Assembly: GCA_009911065.1 (NCBI GenBank)
Contig: QXWR01000010.1
Coordinates: 58,611 to 122,610, forward strand
From: Clostridiaceae bacterium
GTDB lineage: Bacteria > Bacillota > Clostridia > Lachnospirales > Lachnospiraceae
Direction of reading: 5' to 3'
Length of the DNA stretch: 64,000 nt
The notes under the pieces: generated by a model
What the model was told of the DNA's origin: nothing
The model's input: only the letters and a program-made list of their open reading frames with translations
Databases searched by the model: none
Position numbers and translations under genes: made by a program
In this document: one piece after another, positions 1 through 7,454 of the stretch
How positions within the stretch are numbered: the stretch's first letter is position 1
Layout: the number at the start of each line of letters is the position of its first letter

Positions 1-1
1 A

Positions 2-139
2 CAAATGGCATTAAAGCAATTTGAGTCAATAGATGATAAAAATTTATGTGGGGAGGCTACGGAAATTTTAATGATGATCTGCGATATATTCAGGGAGGCC
101 ATTTCAAATAATGATGAAATTTATATAGCTAGAGAATAA
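2..139 (+). CDS. C-terminal end of an unidentified protein (partial)
   Basis: The frame is open from the window edge to a TAA at 137 and gives 45 residues ending in DEIYIARE. The start lies outside the window. The composition is acidic, helical and without stops, which fits the end of a real cytosolic protein, but I do not recognise the family. It is followed by the decayed gene at 251-653, so it may belong to the same eroding island. Confidence 0.4.
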   Translation, partial: QMALKQFESIDDKNLCGEATEILMMICDIFREAISNNDEIYIARE

Positions 140-250
140 TGTAAATATGAATTTATTTAATACATAAACGTGTTTGGAGAAACTTATGAGGATTTATTGA
201 CATTATATAAAGTATCTGATTATAAATAAAATTGATGTGAAGGAGTCAAA

Positions 251-653
251 ATGTATTTTGAACAGGCACTAACCAGAATAAACAATATTGATCGGGATAA
301 AGTTGGTACAAATTCATCGAGAGAAAATGGTGATTTAGGAGCGATGTTTTTATCTAGTTGAATACTATTTAAAATTAGCCCAATTGGCAGATCGTAATCC
401 TGAAGTAGAAAGGTGTATGAACCATTAATTGAAATATTTGAGCGAGGAGGTTCCTTTTGCTTAGAAAAGATGGGTTAGATATACAGAATGTTGTTTTCAT
501 ACCATTATATAGGTGGTTTGACAAATTTAAGAAAAAATGAAAGGAATGGGTAGATATAAAAAGCAATACTTTAAGAAAAATGTGAGCTATTATAGTAAAC
601 GGGTTTTTCAAGTAAAGTATGTAAGTTTTATAAAGTTTGAAAAAATTCCGTAA
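251..653 (+). pseudogene. Frameshifted, decayed hypothetical gene
   Basis: An ATG at 251 follows AAGGAG (240-245) and reads 36 residues (MYFEQALTRINN...) to a TGA at 359. Coherent protein-like sequence continues one frame over from 354 (LVEYYLKLAQLADRNPEVE) to 428, then returns to the first frame at 413 (VYEPLIEIFERGGSFC) until 478. More readable pieces follow up to 653 (KEWVDIKSNTLRK, KNVSYYSKRVFQVKYV). The simplest reading is a small cytosolic gene broken by at least two frameshifts and a stop. The family is not recognised; an immunity-type protein is possible but only a guess. Confidence 0.5.
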
Positions 654-732
654 AATGAAGGAAGCGGTCAATTAAAAGATAACTTGACAAGATACGAACC
701 TGTGGCAAACTTGCGAGGCCCTGTAATGGGTG

Positions 733-761
733 TTGAGCATTGGTTGGCTTTGTGCTATACT
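733..761 (+). promoter_or_regulatory. Sigma-70-type promoter for the gene at 823
   Basis: TTGAGC (733-738) and TATACT (756-761) are separated by exactly 17 bases. A start near 768 gives a leader of about 55 bases with an AGGAGG at 811-816. Confidence 0.55.
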
Positions 762-822
762 TTAGGCAGGTGAATTTGACAAATTGGAATTTGAATTTGT
801 TACGCTGCAAAGGAGGAATTAT

Positions 823-1479
823 ATGTACATTGATTTAGACGATAGAGCGCCAATTAGTCTAAAGGATTTGGACGTCAAGCAGTTTATTCCACTTCAGGAG
901 GACGAAGATGGTCCCCTGATCAAGGTCCGGTTTTCTTTAGACACCCCTTATTTAAAGCGGAACTTCAATCTGGACCTGGTTATCTGGAATCTGAACGAGG
1001 ATAATCTGGAGCAGACGGAACAAGTGGTTCGCTATGTGCTGAAAAATTTCAACAAGCTGTTTGAAACGGGCTGGACCGCCCTTTACTACCAGTTGCGTAG
1101 GTTTGATGACAGTGTGGCGGAGCACACACTCCAGGAGTTTTTCGTGGAACAAATTGATTTTGAAAGTTCATATTATGAGATTCAGATTGAAATCAACTGC
1201 GACCATCTGAAGGATGGTCAGGCTCGGTACTGCTTTGTGGTATCCACAACCTGCGATTATCGTAAATGGATGATTGCAGAGGATAATATGCGGGTATACA
1301 TGATTGGGAACAAGGCCTGCGGCTTCAACGACAACAACGACGACGGACAGATGAGGGACTCTTTGGAGGCTTGCGCCATGTTCTATGAGATGGGACAGAC
1401 ATCCTATGAAGCTATGGTGCGGGATGGATTTCAATTTGCGGAGTCTTTTGAAGAGAAGGTGGGATATGAAGCTGGGTGA
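823..1479 (+). CDS. Hypothetical acidic protein, 218 aa
   Basis: I chose ATG 823 because AGGAGG lies at 811-816, six bases upstream; the longer frame from 784 has no ribosome site. The protein is soluble, acidic, has no signal peptide or membrane segment, and is rich in aromatic residues with an Asn/Asp stretch near residue 165 (CGFNDNNDDGQ). This resembles the small orphan proteins often found beside polymorphic toxins, but no family is assigned. It has its own promoter at 733-761 and is followed 30 bases later by the chloramphenicol acetyltransferase remnant. Confidence 0.7.
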   Translation: MYIDLDDRAPISLKDLDVKQFIPLQEDEDGPLIKVRFSLDTPYLKRNFNLDLVIWNLNEDNLEQTEQVVRYVLKNFNKLFETGWTALYYQLRRFDDSVAEHTLQEFFVEQIDFESSYYEIQIEINCDHLKDGQARYCFVVSTTCDYRKWMIAEDNMRVYMIGNKACGFNDNNDDGQMRDSLEACAMFYEMGQTSYEAMVRDGFQFAESFEEKVGYEAG

Positions 1480-1509
1480 GATATTGAAGTATTGTCTGGA
1501 GAATCTGGA

Positions 1510-1791
1510 ATGAATCCTTATCAGGTGATTGATGAAAAAAATTGGGAGAGGGCCATGCACTGTATGGTTTTCAGGGAAAGTGTGGAGCCTGCTTTCTGTG
1601 TGACATTTGAGGTAGATATTACAAATTTCCGCCGGAAGGTGAAGGCGCGGAATCTTTCTTTTCCGCTGGCATTTGTGTATGCGGTACGTAAATGCGCCAA
1701 TGAGATTGAGGCATTCCGGTATCGTTTCCTGGATGGGATACATATTGGGCAGTTTGCGGATATGCTCCAGAGATACCTGGAATCATTTTAG
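1510..1791 (+). pseudogene. Chloramphenicol acetyltransferase with a large internal deletion
   Basis: ATG 1510 follows GGAG at 1497. Residues 1-70 (YQVIDEKNWERAMHCMVF, then a VDITNF stretch and an FVYAVRKCANEIEAFRYR stretch) match the N-terminal part of trimeric type-A chloramphenicol acetyltransferases. The next residues, DGIHIGQFADMLQRYLESF, look like the end of the same family, where the HHAVCDGxH motif is followed by a short C-terminal helix. About 115-120 middle residues and the catalytic His are therefore missing, joined in frame. Full-length enzymes are about 210 aa; this is 93. It cannot form the usual active site, so it is called a deleted pseudogene although the frame is intact. Confidence 0.7.
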
Positions 1792-1865
1792 GAGTGGAAG
1801 CTGGATTCTATCATAGAATCCAAAACAGAATTGTGTTGTGAAAATTTATTGTAAGTTTAGAAAAA

Positions 1866-1905
1866 GGGCAGAAAATGCTGGGAAGGTATTTTCAGCCCTT
1901 TTTTT
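1866..1905 (+). terminator. Rho-independent terminator after the CAT remnant
   Basis: GGGCAGAAAAT (1866-1876) pairs with ATTTTCAGCCC (1888-1898) with one mismatch, followed by seven T. Confidence 0.8.
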
Positions 1906-1951
1906 CGTGGAATATTTTTTCCATTTGAAAAGGACTTGTTTGCGGAAGTGA

Positions 1952-1980
1952 TTGACATGCCAGCAGATTCTTTGTATAAT
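1952..1980 (+). promoter_or_regulatory. Consensus promoter of the TetR/MFS operon
   Basis: TTGACA (1952-1957) and TATAAT (1975-1980) match both consensus boxes with a 17-base spacer. Transcription should start near 1987, inside the operator at 1983-2003. Confidence 0.85.
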
Positions 1981-1982
1981 AG

Positions 1983-2003
1983 TTAATGACTTTCAGTCAA
2001 TAA
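1983..2003 (+). promoter_or_regulatory. Palindromic operator, probable TetR binding site
   Basis: TTAATGAC (1983-1990) and GTCAATAA (1996-2003) form an inverted repeat with one mismatch around TTTCA. It begins directly after the -10 box and covers the expected start point, where a TetR-family repressor would block transcription of its own gene and the exporter. Confidence 0.65.
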
Positions 2004-2025
2004 CTGCGGAAAGGATGGATGCAAA

Positions 2026-2679
2026 TTGGCAAGGCCAGTGAAAAAACAGCCAGAACAATGGAAGAGAGAGATTTTAGATGCGGCAAAAGAACTGTTTTTA
2101 TCCAAAGGTTATGAGGAAACTGCCATTACGGACATTATGGAGCTGGCAGGCGGCGCAAAGGGGATGTTTTACCGTTTTTTCCAGAGCAAGGAAGAGGTCA
2201 TGCACGCTTTAGGGGATCAGATGTTTTTGGAAAAGAATCCATTTGAGGCAGTACGGGGGCGTTCTGATCTGAACGGGTTGCAAAAGATCCGGGAAGTGCT
2301 TGCTTTTGACAGAGGTGACGAGGAACGGGAGGAAATCAATATACAGGCAATCCCTATCTTAAAAGACCCACGCATTCTTATGGCTGCGGTGGAGGCGAAT
2401 CGGCGGGTACTGACTCCTTTATGGTTTGAACTGATTGAGGAAGGGCAGCGTGACGGTTCCATCCAGACGGAATATGCAAGGGAACTTTCCGAACTGCTGC
2501 CCCTTGTTAATTTCTGGATGTTGCCGTCCGTGTTTCCGGCGGACGCAGAAGAAATCCGGCATAAATGTCGGTTTGTTGCAGAGGTTCTTTCCGCAATGGG
2601 ACTTCCGATCATAGAGAATGAGATGGCTGGGAGGACAGAGCGAATACTGGGAGGCTATAGGGAAGCAAGGAAGGAGTAG
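2026..2679 (+). CDS. TetR/AcrR family transcriptional repressor
   Basis: The protein is 217 aa with the usual TetR layout: an N-terminal helix-turn-helix at about residues 10-57 (ILDAAKELFLSKGYEETAI, then GMFYRFFQSKEEV) and an all-helical ligand-binding C-terminal part. The start is a TTG at 2026, which is in frame with the family N-terminus; the ATG at 2015 is in another frame. It sits behind a consensus promoter carrying a palindrome and is three bases ahead of the MFS exporter, so it most likely represses both genes until a toxic ligand binds. The ligand is unknown. Confidence 0.9.
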   Translation: MARPVKKQPEQWKREILDAAKELFLSKGYEETAITDIMELAGGAKGMFYRFFQSKEEVMHALGDQMFLEKNPFEAVRGRSDLNGLQKIREVLAFDRGDEEREEINIQAIPILKDPRILMAAVEANRRVLTPLWFELIEEGQRDGSIQTEYARELSELLPLVNFWMLPSVFPADAEEIRHKCRFVAEVLSAMGLPIIENEMAGRTERILGGYREARKE

Positions 2680-2682
2680 CCT

Positions 2683-3903
2683 ATGGGGCAGAAACTATTT
2701 ACGAGAAATTTTACGTTCCTTGTATTGGGGCAGACAAGTTCTTTGTTTGGGAATTATATATTACGTTTGGCGCTGTCCATGTATGTTCTGGAAGTGACTG
2801 GTTTGGCGGCTGTGTTTGCAGGTATTTTATCCATTGCCACAATCCCCACAGTTCTTTTATCGCCAGTTGGCGGTATTCTGGCTGACCGGGCAGATAAGAA
2901 AAAGATCATGGTGGCGCTGGATACGCTGACGGGAATATCTGTCTTATGCGCGGCAGTTTTTTTGTCCGGAAGGAATGCCATTGGGATGATTGGCGTGCTG
3001 CTGGTGGTACTCTCTGTCCTTGGGGCATTTGAGACGCCCACAGTACAGGCTTGTATCCCACAGATGTTATCCGGCGATAACATTATTAAGGGAAACGCGG
3101 TTGTAAATCAGGTGGCGTCCATTTCTTATCTGATTGCGCCTTTGCTGGGTGGTATTCTATATGCGGCAGTCGGTTTGAAGCCGGTGATGTATGCAAGTGT
3201 TGTGTGCTTTTTTATAACAGCGCTGTTTGAATGTTTTATCAAATTGAGTCATCAGGCCAGGGATTCCAAGGGGAATGTTTTTTCCATGGTAAAAGATGAT
3301 TTTTCTGACAGTATCCGGTTTATCACAAAGGACCGGCCGGATATGATGAAGATGTTGCTTCTGGCGGCACTCTCACGGTTTTTTGTCATGGGGATTACAT
3401 TGGTTGGGCTGCCTTTTCTTGTGCGGACCGTGTTGGGACTGGACGCAAAATTTTATGGCGGGGCGGAGAGTGTGCTGGCAGTGGCAACTATTTTGGGAAG
3501 TATTGCCGCAGGGCTTCTTACAGAGAAGTTAAGATCTGGCAGATTATCCTATGTGCTTGTGGTAATCGGTGTCTGTATTCTTCCGGCAGGGGGTGTATTC
3601 CTTTTCTCTTCCGGCGTATTTATCAAATATGCCGTGATTGTTGCTGCTTTCTGCATCATGCAGGCTGCGATCAGTATTTTTTCTATTTTTGCAGTATCTA
3701 TCATCCAGCAGAATACGCCAGATGAGTTGATTGGGAAGATCATGGCTTATACAGCTGCTGTTACAATGTGTGCTCAGCCGATTGGACAGATGGTATATGG
3801 GTTTTTATTTGACCGGTTTCATGGGGCAGTGTATCTTGTATTGATCCCTTCAGGTATCATGGTATGTGTGATCGGGCTGCTTGCCACAGATTTTTCCTGT
3901 TAA
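2683..3903 (+). CDS. MFS drug exporter, DHA3 (macrolide-efflux-like) type
   Basis: This is a 406-aa integral membrane protein with about 12 hydrophobic segments. The loop GGILADRADKKKIM at about residues 65-78 is the MFS motif A between helices 2 and 3. The opening (FLVLGQTSSLFGNYILRLAL) and overall pattern match MFS_3/DHA3 exporters such as MefA- and EntS-like proteins, which use the proton gradient. The ribosome site AAGGAG overlaps the end of the TetR gene, so the two are translated as one operon. The transported compound cannot be read from sequence. Confidence 0.9.
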   Translation: MGQKLFTRNFTFLVLGQTSSLFGNYILRLALSMYVLEVTGLAAVFAGILSIATIPTVLLSPVGGILADRADKKKIMVALDTLTGISVLCAAVFLSGRNAIGMIGVLLVVLSVLGAFETPTVQACIPQMLSGDNIIKGNAVVNQVASISYLIAPLLGGILYAAVGLKPVMYASVVCFFITALFECFIKLSHQARDSKGNVFSMVKDDFSDSIRFITKDRPDMMKMLLLAALSRFFVMGITLVGLPFLVRTVLGLDAKFYGGAESVLAVATILGSIAAGLLTEKLRSGRLSYVLVVIGVCILPAGGVFLFSSGVFIKYAVIVAAFCIMQAAISIFSIFAVSIIQQNTPDELIGKIMAYTAAVTMCAQPIGQMVYGFLFDRFHGAVYLVLIPSGIMVCVIGLLATDFSC

Positions 3904-3989
3904 AGTAAGAAGCTGAAATTTCGCTTGTAGAATAAGGGAATTGCAGATGGGCAGGTGGAAATTATTTTTAAATGGAAAGGATTCATACT

Positions 3990-6782
3990 ATGGAAGAATT
4001 AAAATCTGCGATTAATGAAGTGTTACATTATAATTTTTACAAAACAGCGATTGATACTGTGGTGGACCGAAAAGAGGAAGCCTATGATCTTGTTCGATCT
4101 CTACTTCAGGACTACAAAGAGGGCGTACAAAGTCAAAGCAAACAATTCGATTTTGAATATGTGGTTAATCTTGCAAAATTGTCGTCATTACTTGAAATAG
4201 AAGGCGCTTTCTCTTTTTTCTCTGTGGTATTGGAACATTCATTTGGTGATGTATTTAAGGAAGATAATAAGCTGGTTGACAAACATTTGGTTTACGCTAG
4301 GATTTTGTTGTCGTTAATTCCTAGAAGACAGGATTTTAACGAAGAACCCAATTCATTATCTGTGTTAAGAAACATACTCTTTTCTCCAGATGCCATGGAT
4401 GATGGAAGATTGACTGCATTTTATGTTGTGTCTTTATTTTTGCAATCCGTTCCAGAAAAATACCAAAATAAGACATTCTCATCCGATGATTGGGATAAAG
4501 AACTATGTGAGTTTTATATCAAGGTTCTAAATCTATTCACTACTGATTTTGATGAGTTTCAGGCAGGGATATTTCTTCCTATGCTGAATGTCATAGTCGA
4601 GAAGATTCTTGATGATCCGTTTGCATCGGGGGAATTGGCATATAAAACATACAATACGATTGTAAATCTTATAGTTTCATCGTCGTTTGGTTTCAACTAC
4701 AATGGATTTAAGCTTTATTATAGGTGGATAAAACAATTCAATGTGGAACAGTATGGAATGGTAATAAAAGCGGAAAAGTACATAAGGCATTGGAAAGATT
4801 TTGATCAAGAAGATATTTACTCTTTTGATACACTGGAAGAAATCGGAAAATACCTTTTTGACAAGGTAAAAACACAAGTTGAAGCAGATGATCCATGGGT
4901 AAAAATTGCACTCAAGAGAATCCATCATTATCCCTTTAACAAGCGTAATGTTCCATATACAGATGATGGGTATTTTTTGGAACTTTGTGGTTATCTTGAG
5001 ATTGTAGAACCGCCAAAAAGGAGTTATGATCGGGCTATAGAGCTATGTAGAGAGATTAGAAAAAGATACAAAATGATGGTAAATAAAATTGACTGCCTGA
5101 TTGATGAGACGAAGAAACTACAAAAGGATACTAAGATTCGAAGGGATAAAATTATTGCTAAATCCTTAAAAAATCAAGTGGCATATAATGTGTCAGCAGA
5201 TAAAGATCAGTTAATGAAAGACCTTTTTCAATGGAAACAACTTCAGACACTATGGAAAGAAGAAACCATAAAAGACGTGAATGGCAAATACATCCAACAT
5301 GAATCAGGAATTTTGGTTTATTTGAAAGTTGTTCTGAAAGAGAATATGAAAGGGTTTCTTGACCATGATGCAAAAGAAGAAGAGGACATAGCAGAGGAAG
5401 AAAATCAAGAGGTTGGCCTTTCTTCTGCAAAAGACGATATGATACCTGAACATGTTATGAAATTGCTTAAAAAATGGGCTTTGGATTGTACGAGAAAGCA
5501 GTCGGGCAATCAGAATGAAACCATTGATGATAAATTTCATATCTATTTCAACAATTTAAGTACTTTTGATAAACTTTTAAATCACACTCCCATTGAAATT
5601 ATCCGTATTATCGGCTATAGAATAAAGTTTAAGCCCTTTTACGAAAAGATAAGAAACCGATACTGGATGAAGCATTCCAAACAATTGATGATAAAAGGTT
5701 CATTTTGGCAAAGAAAATTAACAAGAGAAGTTGGAGTACATCCTCTCAATAATTATAGATTACTTAAAATCCATGGTTCTGAAAAGTATCTGAGAATACT
5801 CGAATCTGTATGTGAAGAACGGATAAATGACTTGCTGGATACCATCAATAAACCAGCTTTTACCAATCGTAGGAGAGTGCTTACAAGTGCTATAGATGCC
5901 TTTAAGAATGGTGACTATGAGGTGGTAATTAATTTGCTGCCAGTTCAGATTGAGGGCTTATTTGCTGATTTCATTGAGTTTTCATTTCTGTATAAGTTTC
6001 AGAATGATTTAGGAAAATATGTAAATAGTTTAGAATTGCAGCTTGTGCCAAAGATCCAGTTTCTCGATGGACTAGATTTTGATTATATAGCATATTTCAA
6101 ATATTACTTCAACTCGATTATGAGGAATACAATCGCACATGGAAATTATATGCAGTATATGAAAAGCCGGACATCAAGTGATTACGATTCTAAAGAGGTG
6201 TCCATAAAGATACTTGCAGCAGAACTAATGTTAGACTTAAATGCTCTGTTATATCTTATGGTTGACAATACTGAGATTGACACAGCAAGGATGTATATTG
6301 ACATGACGGCTGAACATTTGACGAAATCGGACGATGATGAGGACAGGGATGAGATGGAAATCAGCAATGAAGAGCGTATGAAACGGAAACAAGAATTTCT
6401 CGATATGAAGTATGAAAGACTATTTTTAGACTTGATGGGGGAGAACCGATTTAACCCAAATTTTCTAAAAGGCAGTTTTTTTGTTTCTTATGAGCCAAAA
6501 CAAGTTTTGTATTGGATTTTTAATGAGGAAATGGAACAATACTTTGATGCTGGGAAGTTAAAGATCGTTCGCAGAGAATTGTGTTCAGGTGAATTTTGGA
6601 AATACATCCGGTTTAAATTAGGTGATAGTCATAAATATGATGATAAAAACATGAAAGTCTTTCGTGGCGTTGTTACAATGATGTTTGGGATTGTGAAAGG
6701 TCATAATTCATCCGGTAATGGTGAAGTGAAACTGGAACAATTAGGGGAAGTAAATAAAGTGATAAAATCTATATTGGGATAG
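3990..6782 (+). CDS. Large HEPN-motif protein, candidate defence RNase (930 aa)
   Basis: I chose ATG 3990, with AAAGG at 3976-3980; an in-frame ATG at 3972 is weaker. The protein is about 930 aa, largely helical, with no signal peptide. At residues 712-717 it carries RNTIAH inside a helical segment (FKYYFNSIMRNTIAHG), the Rx4-6H motif of HEPN RNases found in Abi, toxin-antitoxin and CRISPR-associated proteins. There is a charged coiled-coil-like stretch at about 355-390 and an acidic stretch at about 465-485 (DAKEEEDIAEEENQE). The long N-terminal part looks like helical repeats and may be a sensor. The gene is AT-rich compared with downstream metabolic genes and lies in a decayed island. A phage-defence or abortive-infection role is inference. 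Confidence 0.7.
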   Translation: MEELKSAINEVLHYNFYKTAIDTVVDRKEEAYDLVRSLLQDYKEGVQSQSKQFDFEYVVNLAKLSSLLEIEGAFSFFSVVLEHSFGDVFKEDNKLVDKHLVYARILLSLIPRRQDFNEEPNSLSVLRNILFSPDAMDDGRLTAFYVVSLFLQSVPEKYQNKTFSSDDWDKELCEFYIKVLNLFTTDFDEFQAGIFLPMLNVIVEKILDDPFASGELAYKTYNTIVNLIVSSSFGFNYNGFKLYYRWIKQFNVEQYGMVIKAEKYIRHWKDFDQEDIYSFDTLEEIGKYLFDKVKTQVEADDPWVKIALKRIHHYPFNKRNVPYTDDGYFLELCGYLEIVEPPKRSYDRAIELCREIRKRYKMMVNKIDCLIDETKKLQKDTKIRRDKIIAKSLKNQVAYNVSADKDQLMKDLFQWKQLQTLWKEETIKDVNGKYIQHESGILVYLKVVLKENMKGFLDHDAKEEEDIAEEENQEVGLSSAKDDMIPEHVMKLLKKWALDCTRKQSGNQNETIDDKFHIYFNNLSTFDKLLNHTPIEIIRIIGYRIKFKPFYEKIRNRYWMKHSKQLMIKGSFWQRKLTREVGVHPLNNYRLLKIHGSEKYLRILESVCEERINDLLDTINKPAFTNRRRVLTSAIDAFKNGDYEVVINLLPVQIEGLFADFIEFSFLYKFQNDLGKYVNSLELQLVPKIQFLDGLDFDYIAYFKYYFNSIMRNTIAHGNYMQYMKSRTSSDYDSKEVSIKILAAELMLDLNALLYLMVDNTEIDTARMYIDMTAEHLTKSDDDEDRDEMEISNEERMKRKQEFLDMKYERLFLDLMGENRFNPNFLKGSFFVSYEPKQVLYWIFNEEMEQYFDAGKLKIVRRELCSGEFWKYIRFKLGDSHKYDDKNMKVFRGVVTMMFGIVKGHNSSGNGEVKLEQLGEVNKVIKSILG

Positions 6783-6790
6783 GGAAAACT

Positions 6791-7324
6791 ATGAAATCAG
6801 ATAAAAAAAGCGGCATATTTCGATTCGAACACGAAGTGATAACGCAATGTGGCATATCGAAAGAACGCTTTCATAAAGTGAGTGGAAATCAGTGGGAAAA
6901 TATATATCAGAAGATTGTAGAAAAATATGCGGATAAAACAAAAACATGGAAAAATGGTTTGCATTGGGCGAATACCAATGGATATAGTCCGAAAAGCATG
7001 AAAAAACTTTTGGGATGCTATAGGGTGGATTATGGAACATGGTTTTATTTTTTGTCTCAAATGATAAAAGAGGAGAATAAAATGGTTTATTTTCTGATCG
7101 ATAAGGGGAGAGATTGGCATGAAGGAGAAGAATTTTGGATATTTGAAAGTTATATACCGGAATTAGTAAAAGCCCTTGATTTGCTAAACCATACTGCTTT
7201 TTTAGAAAATGGCTGGTTTGATTATTATATTGTTTCCAAAAAATATCAATGGATGATTGGAGTGAATCACCACGATATAATTTCATGTATTGGAGAGGGA
7301 TTCAATCTTGACTGCTTTATGTAG
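6791..7324 (+). CDS. Hypothetical protein, DUF6756-like (177 aa)
   Basis: ATG 6791 follows the HEPN gene by eight bases with GGGAAAA just upstream, so both are probably on one transcript ending at the terminator at 7382. The C-terminal half (FDYYIVSKKYQWMIGVNHHD) resembles small DUF6756-type proteins, which are often orphan immunity-like proteins. There is no signal peptide or membrane segment. It could be an accessory or antidote to the HEPN protein, given the tight spacing. The family assignment is from memory of the motif and is moderate at best. Confidence 0.6.
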   Translation: MKSDKKSGIFRFEHEVITQCGISKERFHKVSGNQWENIYQKIVEKYADKTKTWKNGLHWANTNGYSPKSMKKLLGCYRVDYGTWFYFLSQMIKEENKMVYFLIDKGRDWHEGEEFWIFESYIPELVKALDLLNHTAFLENGWFDYYIVSKKYQWMIGVNHHDIISCIGEGFNLDCFM

Positions 7325-7381
7325 CCCTATTTGCCCATGTGATTATCTTTTCATTTGCACTTTTATAGTTATCAAATAGGT

Positions 7382-7426
7382 GTGCAAAAAAACGGTCACA
7401 CAATTTATGGGACCGTTTTTTTGCAC
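7382..7426. terminator. Bidirectional terminator between convergent units
   Basis: A perfect 16-bp inverted repeat (GTGCAAAAAAACGGTC at 7382-7397, its complement at 7411-7426) carries A7 on one side and T7 on the other, so it can end the HEPN transcript on + and the glycosidase transcript on -. Confidence 0.85.
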
Positions 7427-7454
7427 GCTTATCACAACAATATTGTTACGATTG

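Noticed and set aside
1168..1743. Minus-strand frame of 191 codons
   Set aside because: It spans two plus-strand genes, has a simple valine run and no start context.
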